This document shows, piece after piece, positions 45,883 through 54,490 of a stretch of DNA of 64,000 nucleotides. The notes under the pieces are model-generated. The model did no database searches, was not told the DNA's origin, and saw only the letters and a list, made by a program, of their open reading frames with translations. Origin of the DNA: WS-7 sp036505295 (GTDB lineage Bacteria; Eisenbacteria; RBG-16-71-46; SZUA-252); contig DASXTQ010000084.1 of assembly GCA_036505295.1 (NCBI GenBank), positions 1 to 64,000 of the forward strand, written 5' to 3'. The translations under genes and the position numbers were made by a program. How positions within the stretch are numbered: the stretch's first letter is position 1; each line of letters begins with the position of its first letter.

Positions 45883-46362
45883 TCAACGCGGCCTGGGCGA
45901 GGTGACGTGGCGCTTCATCCGGTTCGCGACTTGATCGACCTTCACCCCCAGATCCTTCGCGATTTCGAGCCACCCGGTTCCCTCCGCCCGCATCGCGACC
46001 ACATCGGCGGGCGTCTTCCCCATCTTGCTCGCCTTGGCGAAGCCGTAGGCCATCGCGATCTCACCGTATCCCAAACCCCACGCCCCATGCTGGAGCTTGA
46101 GAGAATCCTCGCTGGCCCCGAGCTGGGCGCTCAAGCGCTTCAGGACGGCCGCCTCTCCCTCGGGTGTCTTGGCTTCGGCGTCAATCCTCGCCACGGTTCG
46201 CTGGATGCGATGGAGCGCGGTCTCCGGTGTGGTCTTGGTCGCCGCGGTAGCACCGGACTTTCCGGCTGCGGCGCGCGCCGGAATGAAGGTCCCCGCCACG
46301 GCGCACGCGACCAGAGCCGCGAGCGATATTCGTAGGGCGGCTTGGATGGGGTGATGGGTCAT
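45883..46362 (-). CDS. secreted protein of unknown function
   Basis: 159 aa with a signal peptide (ISLAALVACAVAGTFIPARAAA). The mature part is mostly helical. It has SAQLGASEDSLKLQHGAWGLGYGEIAMAYGFAKASKMGKTPADVVAMRAEGTGWLEIAKDLGV, a pattern seen in small secreted proteins of delta-proteobacteria and related groups without assigned function. It lies 4 nt upstream of the SRPBCC gene and may be in its operon. Confidence 0.7.
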   Translation of the reverse strand: MTHHPIQAALRISLAALVACAVAGTFIPARAAAGKSGATAATKTTPETALHRIQRTVARIDAEAKTPEGEAAVLKRLSAQLGASEDSLKLQHGAWGLGYGEIAMAYGFAKASKMGKTPADVVAMRAEGTGWLEIAKDLGVKVDQVANRMKRHVTSPRPR

Positions 46363-46407
46363 GGTGCGATCCTCCCTGGATTCTATCGTAGCGTGGGAAC
46401 AAACGCG

Positions 46408-48159
46408 TCAGCGCAGGACGGCGATCCTCCGCTTCTCGATGCCGTCCGGGGTTTCAACGCGGAAGAAGTAGATACCGCTTCCGACCTGCCTGCCGCGGTC
46501 GTCCTCGCCGTTCCATCGCAATAATCTCTCGCCGGCCGGGTATCTTCCCTCGGCGATCGTGCGGACCAGCCTCCCGCGCACGTCAAAGAGCTGAACGCGC
46601 ACGTCTCCCGGACGCGAGATCTTGAGCGCGAGGGCCGCTCCGCCCCTCGACGGATTCTTGGTGGTGAGGCGCGCGCCGGATCCTTGCGCCGCGCCGAGCG
46701 CGAGCTTGGGCGCGGACCTGGAGGCAGCGAGGCGCACCGCCTTGTCGATTTGGATCAAACCCGCTCCGTAGAGCGAATCGTGGAAACCAAACCCAAACTT
46801 ATTCAACGCCGTCTCGCGCAGAGTCTGCTCGATCAAACTTTGATTTCTCATCCCGAGCGACATGAGGAGGGCGACGGCGCCCGAGACATGGGGTGCGGAT
46901 GCGGAGGTTCCGAAGAAGGGAAACACGCCAAAGGAGTCCGGATTGGCGAGCGATCCCTCAGAGCGGAACGGCTTGATGCTCAGGTTGAAGACGGCGTCCT
47001 GAACGCGGTCGTCGTTCAAATCGGTGAAGTCGCCCCCGGGAGCCACGAACGACAACCCTTTCCCGAATGAGGAATAGGAGGCGATTGAATCGTTCACCCC
47101 CGTCGCCCCGACCGAGATGACACCCGGATAGGCTGCCGGCAGGCCAATCTCGGGGAGACCGAAATTTCCAGCCGAGGCGACCACGACCACCCCATGGCTT
47201 TGCGCATGATTGATGGCGTCTCTCAAAGGATGGAATAGGTGCGCCAGGACATTCGGCGGTAGGGTGCGATCTTGGGGCCGGCGACCCAGCGGGAAGAAAC
47301 CGAGGCTCAGATTCTCGATATTGGCGCCATGATCGGTCGCGTAGCGAATTCCCGAAACGATCGTCGACAACGTTCCCCTGGATAGGCTATCGAGCACCTT
47401 GATCGGCAGGATGGTGACCCCGAACGCGATCCCGGCGCTGCCCGCAATATTGTTGGCCTGCCCGGCCGCGATCGTCGCGGTCATCGTGCCGTGTCCGTTG
47501 TCGTCGTTCGGGTGGTCGTCGTCATTGATGAAATCGTATCCCTGCAAGAACGGGCCGGGAAGTTCCGGTGAGCGCCGGTACATGGTCACGCCCGGCTTGA
47601 CGAAGGGAAGCTCGTAGCTGGGTATTCGGTGATCCTCAAAGGCGACACCGGTGTCGATCATCGCGAGGACGATCCCGGGATCTCCGGTCACAACGTCCCA
47701 CGCGTCGTACGCACCCACGCTGCGCAGATTCCAGGTCAGATCGGGTTTCCCGATAAGAGAGTCGTTTGGGACAAAGAATCCTTGCGCGTAGGCATTCGGC
47801 ACCGCGTATTCCACGTCGGGATGGGCGTTCCAGCCGTCGATCGCGTCGGGCACCGACATTCCCGGAGGAAGCTTGACCTCAACCAGTCCGTCCGGCGTCA
47901 GCATGCGCCGCGCCGTGGCACCTTTCTCGCGGATCGTGGTCATCGCGCGGTCGGTGCCCACGCCGACCCTGAACTGGACGAGCAGCTCGTCCGGGACGTA
48001 GCCAGGCGCGGGCCATACGAGCTCGGTTTCGGACGGGATGACGTTCGTGTGGGCGCGTGCCGCCGACGGGAGCAGCGAGGCCGTGAGAAGGAGCAGGAGG
48101 AGAACGGGCGTGCGAGAGCGGAGGGGCCTGCGCGTAATGGGCGGAACAGCCGGAATCAC
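46408..48159 (-). CDS. secreted subtilisin-like S8 protease with FlgD-type C-terminal domain
   Basis: Catalytic Asp in LAMIDTGVAF, His in NGHGTMTATIAAG and Ser in GTSASAPHVSGAVALLMS give a complete S8 triad. A propeptide (ELLVQFRVGVGTDRAMTTIREKG) precedes it. The last 85 residues (VRVQLFDVRGRLVRTIAEGRYPAGERLLRWNGEDDRGRQVGSGIYFFRVET) are a FlgD Ig-like/type IX-style sorting domain, common in FCB-related lineages. The GTG at 48159 is preferred because it gives a normal signal peptide before LLLLLLTASLLPSAARA. An ATG at 48255 gives a very long N-region; TTGGCG-N18-TATAGG just upstream of it could be the promoter. Confidence 0.88.
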   Translation of the reverse strand: MIPAVPPITRRPLRSRTPVLLLLLLTASLLPSAARAHTNVIPSETELVWPAPGYVPDELLVQFRVGVGTDRAMTTIREKGATARRMLTPDGLVEVKLPPGMSVPDAIDGWNAHPDVEYAVPNAYAQGFFVPNDSLIGKPDLTWNLRSVGAYDAWDVVTGDPGIVLAMIDTGVAFEDHRIPSYELPFVKPGVTMYRRSPELPGPFLQGYDFINDDDHPNDDNGHGTMTATIAAGQANNIAGSAGIAFGVTILPIKVLDSLSRGTLSTIVSGIRYATDHGANIENLSLGFFPLGRRPQDRTLPPNVLAHLFHPLRDAINHAQSHGVVVVASAGNFGLPEIGLPAAYPGVISVGATGVNDSIASYSSFGKGLSFVAPGGDFTDLNDDRVQDAVFNLSIKPFRSEGSLANPDSFGVFPFFGTSASAPHVSGAVALLMSLGMRNQSLIEQTLRETALNKFGFGFHDSLYGAGLIQIDKAVRLAASRSAPKLALGAAQGSGARLTTKNPSRGGAALALKISRPGDVRVQLFDVRGRLVRTIAEGRYPAGERLLRWNGEDDRGRQVGSGIYFFRVETPDGIEKRRIAVLR

Positions 48160-48340
48160 AAAACCCCCATTTGGAATGTGGAGCCTGATGCTGGGGACCG
48201 CCGGCGAGGAGAAGCGCCAGTCCAGGAGAGGGGGGAGGCGCGAATCGGCTCGCATCCTACCTATATGGTACCACAGCGGCGCCCGCCAAACGAGAGAAGG
48301 GTCCCGCGGTGGGCCCCTTGAGGGAGGGTAGGGCCTGCGG

Positions 48341-49417
48341 TTAGTCGACGCGGATCCTGGCGCCTCCCGGCTCGAAAAAGAGAGCGCGGGCAGGGTCGAG
48401 GATGAGCCCCACGATCTCGCCCGGGGCCGGAAGCGCACCGCGTGCCTCAGCCCGCACGATGTGGCGGCCCGACTCGGTCTGTACGTGAATCAGGGTGTCC
48501 CCTCCCAGGCGCTCCACGCGCTCGACCGTGCCGCGCGGCCCCGAGTCAGAGCCCTTACCGAGGACCGCGGCCTCAGGGCGGAGGCCCAGGATGACGCGGC
48601 CCGTCCGCGCGCGCCTGGCCGGCAGCGAGAAGGAGAAACCGGGCGAGCGAAAGGTGAGTGCGTCCCCGTCCGCCGCGAATTCTCCCTGGACGAGGTTGAT
48701 CGCGGGATCTCCCACGAACCGGGCGACGAAGAGATCGCAAGGGTCTCGATAGATGGCGTCGGGCGTGCCGATCTGCCGGACGCTTCCGCGTTCGAACACC
48801 GCGACCCGATTCCCGAGCGAGAGCGCCTCCTTTTGATCGTGCGTCACGTAGATGGAGGTCGTGCGCGTCAGGCGATGGAGGCGCGCCAGCTCCTCCCGCA
48901 GCTCCTGCCGCAGCTGGGCGTCGAGGCTGGAGAGCGGCTCATCAAAGAGGAAGATCCGCGGCCTTCGAACGAGCGCGCGGCCGAGCGCCACACGCTGGCG
49001 CTCGCCGCCCGATAGCTCCCGCGGTCGCTTGTGGAGATGCTCCGCGAGCCCCAAGGTCGCCGCCGCCTCGCGAACGCGCCGATCGGTCTCCTCCGCGGGG
49101 GTCTTCCGCGCGAGAAGCCCGAACCCCATGTTCTCGCGGACGGTCATGTGCGGATAGAGCGCGAGCCCCTGAAACACCATGGCCACGTCACGATCCTTGG
49201 GCTCCAGCGCGGTGATGTCCTTCCCGTCCGTCGCGATCGAGCCCGAGGTCGGTGTTTCGAGCCCCGCGACCAGGCGGAGGAGAGAGGATTTCCCGCAGCC
49301 GGACGGCCCGAGGATCGCGAGGAACTCTCCGCCCGCAATCTCGAGCGTGACGTTGTCGAGCGCGCGGACCCCGTTCGGGTAGGTGAGGGAGAGGCTCTTT
49401 AGCGAGAGGGACGCCAT
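48341..49417 (-). CDS. ABC transporter ATPase, MalK/UgpC family
   Basis: 358 aa from the ATG at 49417 (MASLSLKSLSLTYPNGVRALDNV). It has Walker A GPSGCGKSS, Q-loop VFQGLALYPHMTV, signature LSGGERQRVALGRAL, Walker B IFLFDEPLSSLD and H-loop VTHDQ. The C-terminal regulatory TOBE domain (about residues 240-358, RVILGLRPEAAVL) places it with carbohydrate importers. No permease or binding protein is next to it, so it may serve several transporters, as MsmK-type ATPases do. Confidence 0.92.
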   Translation of the reverse strand: MASLSLKSLSLTYPNGVRALDNVTLEIAGGEFLAILGPSGCGKSSLLRLVAGLETPTSGSIATDGKDITALEPKDRDVAMVFQGLALYPHMTVRENMGFGLLARKTPAEETDRRVREAAATLGLAEHLHKRPRELSGGERQRVALGRALVRRPRIFLFDEPLSSLDAQLRQELREELARLHRLTRTTSIYVTHDQKEALSLGNRVAVFERGSVRQIGTPDAIYRDPCDLFVARFVGDPAINLVQGEFAADGDALTFRSPGFSFSLPARRARTGRVILGLRPEAAVLGKGSDSGPRGTVERVERLGGDTLIHVQTESGRHIVRAEARGALPAPGEIVGLILDPARALFFEPGGARIRVD

Positions 49418-49449
49418 GGTGCGAAAACGTACCACGAACCGGGCAGCCG

Positions 49450-49487
49450 CCGGTATCCGACCCGGCAGCCGGTATCCGACCCGGCAG
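49450..49487. repeat. 19-bp perfect tandem duplication
   Basis: CCGGTATCCGACCCGGCAG is present twice head to tail (49450-49468, 49469-49487), upstream of the ABC ATPase start. Possibly a duplicated regulatory site. Confidence 0.85.
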
Positions 49488-49543
49488 CGCCGGGCGCTTT
49501 CGAGGTGGTGGCTGCCCCTTGAACGCTTCCTGTCCCTGGAGGC

Positions 49544-49612
49544 GGTGTTAACACCAAGTGTTGACACTATTGCATCCACCGCTAGGAGTGGTGTTAGCAC
49601 CAGGTGTTGACA
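49544..49612. repeat. pair of 23-bp repeats with GGTGTTAACACC-type palindromes
   Basis: Two 23-bp units (49544-49566 and 49590-49612) differ at two positions, with a 46-bp period. Each contains a palindrome (GGTGTTAACACC, GGTGTTAGCACC) followed by a GTGTTGACA half-site. They lie in the gap between the flavin reductase 3' end and the ABC ATPase. They look like dispersed palindromic repeats or an operator pair. Confidence 0.75.
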
Positions 49613-49660
49613 GTAGCCGCGCCCGGAGAAAGTCTTGTCCCCCCGAGCGGCACGCCGGGC

Positions 49661-50767
49661 CTACTTCTTCCGCGGCTCCTCGAGCCCCGCGTCGGGACGC
49701 TTGTATTGCCCGCTGCGGATCTGACGCACGGTCTCCACCAGCTCGAGCGCCGTGTTGTGGACCTCCTGCTGCACATCGACGTCCTTGTCGAGATCGTCGT
49801 GGCTCGTGGCGTAGGGCTCGTAGTACCCGATGAACCGGTCGATGCCCGCGATCGGTCCCGCGGGGATCATCTCGAGGTCGGTCATCCAGTCGACGAGGAT
49901 GCGGCGCAGGTTCTCGGCGCCCGCCGCGTCCGCGTGCACCACCACCGAGAACGCGCGCCCCGCGAGGTGCTTGGGATAGGGCCAGCCCTTGAGCTCGATC
50001 GCCTTCGCCGTCGCGGGATCCTTCCCGCGCGTGGTCGTCGGATCCGGATTGCCTCCGTCCGCGCAGACCAGCCGGTCGATCATGAGCTTCAAGACGCTCG
50101 GAGCCTGATACCAGTTCACGGGGGTGAGGATCATCACGCCGTGCGCTGCGATCCAGCGCGGGTAGATCTCGTGCATCCAGTCGCCCGTCTGGCGGAGCGC
50201 GTGGTTCGGGTAGCACGTGCACGGCCAGTGGCAGAGCGGCTGCGCGGTCGACACACAGGCTTTGCAAGGATAGATGACGAGGCCGAATTCGCCCGTGAGC
50301 CGGCTCAGGTCCAGGAAGTCCACCTCGCAGCCTTTCTGTGCGGCGATCGCCTCGCGCGCGATCTTTGCGAGCCGGTAGGTCTTCGAGATCTCGCCGGGGC
50401 AGGTCTGGTCGCTCCGGGCGGAGCCGTTGATGACCAGGATCCTCGCAGGGGATTTCGGGTCGTCGTGGCGCGCCTGCGCCTCTTGGATCCGGCGCCGCGT
50501 CTGGAGCCACTCCATGGGGAGCTGGAATTCCGGATCGGCGAACTCCGGGCCGGCCTTCCGGGTCCGCGGACTCTTGCGGTACCCCATGTAGGCATCCCAC
50601 GCGATGTCGATGACCTTCTCCAGATGCTCGGAGACTGTCTCGAAACCAGGATCGTTGAAGCGCTCGAGGAGGCGAGCGCGGAAGGCTTCGCGATCGAGGG
50701 TGAAGTTCTGGTCGCCCTTGACGACGCGGGGCCCGTCGCCGTCTTTCTTCCCTGAGTCAGTGGCCAT
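49661..50767 (-). CDS. NADPH-dependent FMN reductase/flavodoxin-family protein
   Basis: 368 aa. The flavodoxin-like domain begins ARILVINGSARSDQTCPGEISKTYRLAKIA (FMN phosphate loop) and continues with VMILTPVNWYQAPSVLKLMIDR. It has an N-terminal extension of about 100 residues and an unusual Cys-rich insert (YPCKACVSTAQPLCHWPCTC) where related iron-sulfur flavoproteins carry Cys ligands. The likely role is reduction of flavin, quinone or aromatic substrates; the substrate is unknown. Confidence 0.8.
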   Translation of the reverse strand: MATDSGKKDGDGPRVVKGDQNFTLDREAFRARLLERFNDPGFETVSEHLEKVIDIAWDAYMGYRKSPRTRKAGPEFADPEFQLPMEWLQTRRRIQEAQARHDDPKSPARILVINGSARSDQTCPGEISKTYRLAKIAREAIAAQKGCEVDFLDLSRLTGEFGLVIYPCKACVSTAQPLCHWPCTCYPNHALRQTGDWMHEIYPRWIAAHGVMILTPVNWYQAPSVLKLMIDRLVCADGGNPDPTTTRGKDPATAKAIELKGWPYPKHLAGRAFSVVVHADAAGAENLRRILVDWMTDLEMIPAGPIAGIDRFIGYYEPYATSHDDLDKDVDVQQEVHNTALELVETVRQIRSGQYKRPDAGLEEPRKK

Positions 50768-50818
50768 GGATCACGTTCAATAGGGTCAGCGCCGCGAGGC
50801 GCACGATCCGAAACGCAT

Positions 50819-51850
50819 TCACACCGCGCTCGCCTCCATGATGGAAACGTCGGAGCGCGTCGGATGCACGCGCTGAAGCTCGAAGCCGGCGTGGCGCAAC
50901 AGGGCATCGTATTCCTCCCTGGTGCGCTGCAGCCCGCCCAGCAGCGTCAGCATGTGGATGTCGAGCATCTTGGACCAGTGCGGTCCCGGATCGTTCGGAA
51001 CCAATTGCTCGATCACGAGCAGCGTGGCGCCGGGCTTCGCGGCGCGGCGGATCGCCTTGAATATGGCGAGCGATTCCTCATCTGCCCAGTCATGGATCAC
51101 CTCCATGACGGTGTAGGCGTCCGCGGTCGGCAGAGGATCCTTGAAGAAGTCTCCGGCCTTAAGCTTGAGTCGATCGCTCGCGGCGCCGGCAGCGTCCTGG
51201 ATGACATTCGGCAGGTCGAACAGGATGCCCTTCGCGGAACGATTGGACTCCAGCACCGCCTGAAGCAGGTGCCCGCGACCGCCTCCAATGTCGGCGATCG
51301 TTCCGAATCGCGAGAAATCATAGCCGGCAACGACTGCCGGGACCTGGGCCTGCGCCTTGGCCACCATCGCCTCGTCGAAGATGCAACCCTCCTCGGGATT
51401 ATCCCGGAAGTGGCCCCAGAATCCGCGAGGGAGCGTCTTGGTGGTCGCCGGTTGTCCGGTCCTGACGCTGTGCTCGAATTCGCTGTAGGCATTCCAGTTC
51501 ACGTGGAGGCCGAACATTCTGGCGAGCGCGCGCATCGACTGCGGATGGTCCGAGCGGAGGAGCCTCGACGCCGGAGAGTGGCGAACCTTGTCTCCGTCGA
51601 TCTCGAACACGCCGTACGCGGAAAGGAGCCGCAGAACCCTGGCGAGCGAGCCGGGGTGCGCTCCCACGGATTTCGCGAGCTCAACCGCGGTCTTTGGCTC
51701 GTTACCGAGTGCGTCGGCGACCCCGAGGTCAGCGACCGCGTGAAGGCAGCGGGGCAGGCATGCTCCTCCCGCGAGCATCACGAGCGTGTCGAAGGGGTTG
51801 GCGCCGGTCATCGGGTTGTCGCGGGCTTGAGACTGCGTCGTCGTTGCCAT
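50819..51850 (-). CDS. SAM-dependent O-methyltransferase (plant-type/hydroxyneurosporene-like)
   Basis: 343 aa from the ATG at 51850, where GGAGGTG lies just upstream. An N-terminal winged-helix dimerisation domain (ACLPRCLHAVADLGVADALG, ARVLRLLSAYGVFEIDGDKV) precedes the Rossmann SAM site (TIADIGGGRGHLLQAVLE) and the conserved catalytic region (VMEVIHDWADEESLAIFKAIRRAAKPGATLLVIEQLV, HDW with the putative general-base His). Families include acetylserotonin, multifunctional caffeate-type and bacterial pigment OMTs. The first 122 bases overlap the upstream gene. Confidence 0.9.
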   Translation of the reverse strand: MATTTQSQARDNPMTGANPFDTLVMLAGGACLPRCLHAVADLGVADALGNEPKTAVELAKSVGAHPGSLARVLRLLSAYGVFEIDGDKVRHSPASRLLRSDHPQSMRALARMFGLHVNWNAYSEFEHSVRTGQPATTKTLPRGFWGHFRDNPEEGCIFDEAMVAKAQAQVPAVVAGYDFSRFGTIADIGGGRGHLLQAVLESNRSAKGILFDLPNVIQDAAGAASDRLKLKAGDFFKDPLPTADAYTVMEVIHDWADEESLAIFKAIRRAAKPGATLLVIEQLVPNDPGPHWSKMLDIHMLTLLGGLQRTREEYDALLRHAGFELQRVHPTRSDVSIMEASAV

Positions 51851-52427
51851 TGCCACCTCCGCCTCTTGTGAACCGATCATACAGGTGACCGCTCTGGTAA
51901 TGTCGGTGCGCCAGGAACAGAGCCCTCTCGATGTCGCGCGCCTTGACGCCGTACCTCTTGGCGAAATCTCGAACGATCACCAAGAACTGGCACCAATTGT
52001 CGAATGTGAAGCCTACTCCGTTTGGCGCCCCCGTGACGGTTCCGACTTTGTGAAGGAGCTGCCACACGCGGATATCGATCACGCCATACCGCCGCGGGTA
52101 GAGAAGCGTGAGGATCGCCGACGCCATCGGAACCGAGACGCCTTTGAGGCTGAGCAGGGCCTGGAGTCGGCGCCGCTCACTCCGTGTGTCGAGCGCTCTC
52201 TTCGTTGCTCTCCGCACCTGCTCGGGGTTGTTCGCGCGTACGTGTCGGATGGCTCTCGGGGACTTCCAATTGCAGATCGCCAGAAGCTCCGCTCTTGTGA
52301 GATGGCCGCGGCCCCGCGCGGGTTGGAGTCGGTGAATCAAGGCCACTGTCGACTCCTCCTCGTCCGTCGACAGATGTCGCCGAATCAGTGATTCGAGGGT
52401 CGCGTACGGAAGCTTTCTGAGCGGCAT
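51729..52427 (-). CDS. helix-hairpin-helix protein of unknown function
   Basis: 232 aa from the ATG at 52427 (MPLRKLPYATLESLIRRHLS). The central LQALLSLKGVSVPMASAILTLLYPRRYGVIDIRVWQLLHKVG resembles the HhH-GPD region of DNA glycosylases (hairpin SLKGVSVPMASAIL, then a Asp-containing helix, IDIRVW). No FeS cysteines or catalytic Lys are obvious. The last 40 residues, rich in Gly/Arg/Asp, overlap the OMT start and may not matter. A DNA-binding or glycosylase-like role is inference. Confidence 0.6.
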   Translation of the reverse strand: MPLRKLPYATLESLIRRHLSTDEEESTVALIHRLQPARGRGHLTRAELLAICNWKSPRAIRHVRANNPEQVRRATKRALDTRSERRRLQALLSLKGVSVPMASAILTLLYPRRYGVIDIRVWQLLHKVGTVTGAPNGVGFTFDNWCQFLVIVRDFAKRYGVKARDIERALFLAHRHYQSGHLYDRFTRGGGGNGNDDAVSSPRQPDDRRQPLRHARDARGRSMPAPLPSRGR

Positions 52428-52467
52428 TTCCGGCCCTGCTAAGGGTGTCTGGGGTTCGCGCGTCGCA

Positions 52468-52854
52468 TCAGGTGGTCCTCTTCGCGTATCGATCGGCGCC
52501 CAAGAAGTGAAGCGAGACATACGGCAAGGCGCCGACAACCCAGGAATCGTGAGGGATCGGCGGGATATGAAAGAGCTCTCCAGCCTGCAATTCGATGACC
52601 TTGCCATCGTCAAACGACACCGCCGCGGTTCCGGCGAGGACCAGCCCCACGTGCTCGACCGTGCACCGCTCTGCTCCCACGCTCGGCCCGACGTGTTCGG
52701 ACCACCGCCACCCGGGCTCGTAAGACGCCCGACCGATCGTGAGACCGCCGATGTGAACCAGCTCGAAGCGGCCCTTGAGCATTTCGCGGACCTCGTCGGG
52801 CGTCTCGAATCGCTTCAAGATGACATCGATGTTTCGCACGTCTCCCCCGGTCAT
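52468..52854 (-). CDS. cupin-domain protein
   Basis: 128 aa from the ATG at 52854. The cupin barrel shows GLTIGRASYEPGWRWSEHVGPSVGAERCTVEHVGLVLAGTAAVSFDDGKVIELQAGELFHIPPIPHDSWVVG, with His residues and a Glu placed as in metal-binding cupins. Small cupins are often sensors or isomerases; no substrate is indicated. Confidence 0.82.
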   Translation of the reverse strand: MTGGDVRNIDVILKRFETPDEVREMLKGRFELVHIGGLTIGRASYEPGWRWSEHVGPSVGAERCTVEHVGLVLAGTAAVSFDDGKVIELQAGELFHIPPIPHDSWVVGALPYVSLHFLGADRYAKRTT

Positions 52855-52856
52855 CG

Positions 52857-53228
52857 TCAGAACCCGGTCCGGATCGGGTGCGGCGGCGCGCCGTTCTCGA
52901 GCAGCTCCTCGACCAGCGAGCCGAGTCGCGCCGGCGCGAACTTCTTCGACCGTGGCGGCAGGTCGGAAACCGGCCACCACCTCAGCTCGGACATCAGCTC
53001 ACGCTCGCCCGGGTCGGGGTTGCCCGAGGAGTCTGCCACGAACCGATCCGCGCGCACGAGGTAGAAGTATTCCCGCTCGGCCCGGACCTCGCCGGCCCAA
53101 TCGTAGGTGCCTTCGCGGATCCAGATATGGGCGCCGATCGGGAGGTCGGAGCGGCCGACCTCTTCCCGGTCAGGAGAAAGGATCAGCGCGCGGACGCATT
53201 CGCGTTGCGGCTGAACAAGTCCAGCCAC
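52857..53228 (-). pseudogene. NUDIX hydrolase remnant lacking most of the Nudix box
   Basis: 123 aa, GTG start. The N-terminal strand RECVRALILSPD is followed directly by REEVGRSDL, the tail of a Nudix box (REE-x-G). The GxxLLxR...PGGGxxxGExxxxAxxREL part (about 35 residues) is missing. The downstream part (AHIWIREGTYDWAGEVRAEREYFYLVRADRF) is intact NUDIX C-terminal sequence. The deletion is in frame, so an open reading frame persists, but the catalytic Glu residues are mostly gone. Confidence 0.7.
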
Positions 53229-53241
53229 CTTATGTCAACTT

Positions 53242-53263
53242 CAACTCGCCCCGGGGCGAGTTG
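53242..53263. repeat. 22-bp perfect palindrome (copy 1 of 2 in the window)
   Basis: The core is AACTCGCCCCGGGGCGAGTT flanked by C and G. It is extended by CTTCA/TGAAG arms with a small bulge. It lies in the gap between the NUDIX remnant and the RibD-like gene. A closely related palindrome occurs at 60233-60254 with a paired base change. It could act as a hairpin terminator but has no U-tract. Confidence 0.85.
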
Positions 53264-53338
53264 CTGAAGCTCGTAAGTTGTTGGTAGGGCTGACAAGCTC
53301 CTCGCACGAAGCCTCGCGGGCCCCGCGGCCGGGAGAGG

Positions 53339-53983
53339 TCATGCGCGCTTCCGGATAAACACATGGGTCGCGCGTTCGCCCGCCACACTCTTCCAGCACT
53401 CGTAGCCCAGGGCGTGCAGGTCGATGTCGTGCAGGAGATGCTCGCCGGTGCCGAGCAGGATGGGCCGGATCGCGAGATGCATCTCATCGATCAGGCCGGC
53501 GTGCAGGAATTGCCGGATGGTTGATACGCCGCCGCCCAAACGGACGTCGCGGTCGCCCGCGGCGGCTTTCGCCTGCTCGAGGGCGACGTGGATCCCTTCG
53601 GTGACGAAGCGGAATTCGGTGCCACCCTTCATGGTGATCGGCGCCCGCGGATGATGCGTCAGCACGAACACCGGCGTGTGATAGGGAGGCTCGTCTCCCC
53701 ACCAGCCCTTCCAGCTCTCATCCGGCCACGGGCCCCGAACCGGGCCGAACATGTTGCGCCCGAGGATCCAGGCGCCTAGTCCGGCCATACCCTGCTCGGC
53801 GATCCCGTTGTCGATTCCGGTCTCGCCGTTGGGTTGGCCGTGCATCGTCCGGAAAACGCGGGTGGGGAAGAACCACTCCATCAGCTCAGGGCCCCGGACG
53901 CCGAGCGGATTCTGGAGGTCTTGGTTCGCGCCGGCACCGTAGCCGTCAATCGAGATGCCAAAGCTTTGGACGCGGAGTTTCAC
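53339..53983 (-). CDS. RibD-C/dihydrofolate-reductase-like protein
   Basis: 214 aa. It begins MKLRVQSFGISIDGYGAGANQ and has LGAWILGRNMFGPVRGPW, HHPRAPITMKGGTEFRFVTEG, and VRLGGGVSTIRQFLHAGLIDEMHLAIRPILLGTGEHLL, the hallmarks of the RibD C-terminal/DHFR-fold family (often called bifunctional deaminase-reductase C-terminal). Probably a NADPH-dependent reductase of unknown substrate. Its ATG overlaps the YCII stop (ATGA). Confidence 0.88.
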   Translation of the reverse strand: MKLRVQSFGISIDGYGAGANQDLQNPLGVRGPELMEWFFPTRVFRTMHGQPNGETGIDNGIAEQGMAGLGAWILGRNMFGPVRGPWPDESWKGWWGDEPPYHTPVFVLTHHPRAPITMKGGTEFRFVTEGIHVALEQAKAAAGDRDVRLGGGVSTIRQFLHAGLIDEMHLAIRPILLGTGEHLLHDIDLHALGYECWKSVAGERATHVFIRKRA

Positions 53984-54339
53984 ATATCCTCCAAGGGCCG
54001 CACCTCAGACTCCCCCTCGAACTCCGGCCAGTGGACCCGGTGCAGCTCCATGAATTGCCGCGCGAAGTGGATGGCTTCCTCTTTCGATTTCACCTCGACC
54101 AGCGCATAGCCGCCGATGATTTCCTTGGCCTCGGTGAACGGTCCATCCGTCACCTTCAACTTGCCGCCGCTCGAGCGAACTCGAAGCCCCTCGGCGGTCC
54201 CCTTGAGTCCGGCGGTGTCCTTGAGGACGCCGCTCTTGAATCCTTCAGTGACGAATTCCCCCATGGCGTCCAGCAGCCCTTGGGGGATGGGTTGGGAACG
54301 ATAGCTTTCGGCATGTTTGATGAGCATCAGGTATTTCAT
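53980..54339 (-). CDS. YCII-related (DGPF-domain) protein
   Basis: 119 aa from the ATG at 54339, with GGAGG upstream. It begins MKYLMLIKHAESY and carries the DGPF signature (VTDGPFTEAKEIIGGYALVEVKSKEEAIHFARQF). Such proteins are commonly paired with ECF sigma factors and RibD-like reductases. Here the reductase is present but no sigma factor is. Confidence 0.88.
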   Translation of the reverse strand: MKYLMLIKHAESYRSQPIPQGLLDAMGEFVTEGFKSGVLKDTAGLKGTAEGLRVRSSGGKLKVTDGPFTEAKEIIGGYALVEVKSKEEAIHFARQFMELHRVHWPEFEGESEVRPLEDM

Positions 54340-54490
54340 GATCTGGCCTCCAAGGTGCGGAAAGATGTTTGCCTTCTCGGCGTTACCGCGACGCGAGCGG
54401 CTAACCACGAAGTGTGGCGGTCCGTGGTCGCCCTCACCAGGACGACGATCGAGGAGGGCTGAAATCGACAGGGTCACCGGAAGGGTGGCT
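54340..54490. other. gene-free gap
   Basis: A 151-bp stretch between the YCII start and the end of the FG-GAP gene, both leftward. I see no gene or terminator, so it presumably holds the promoter of the YCII-RibD pair. Confidence 0.4.
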
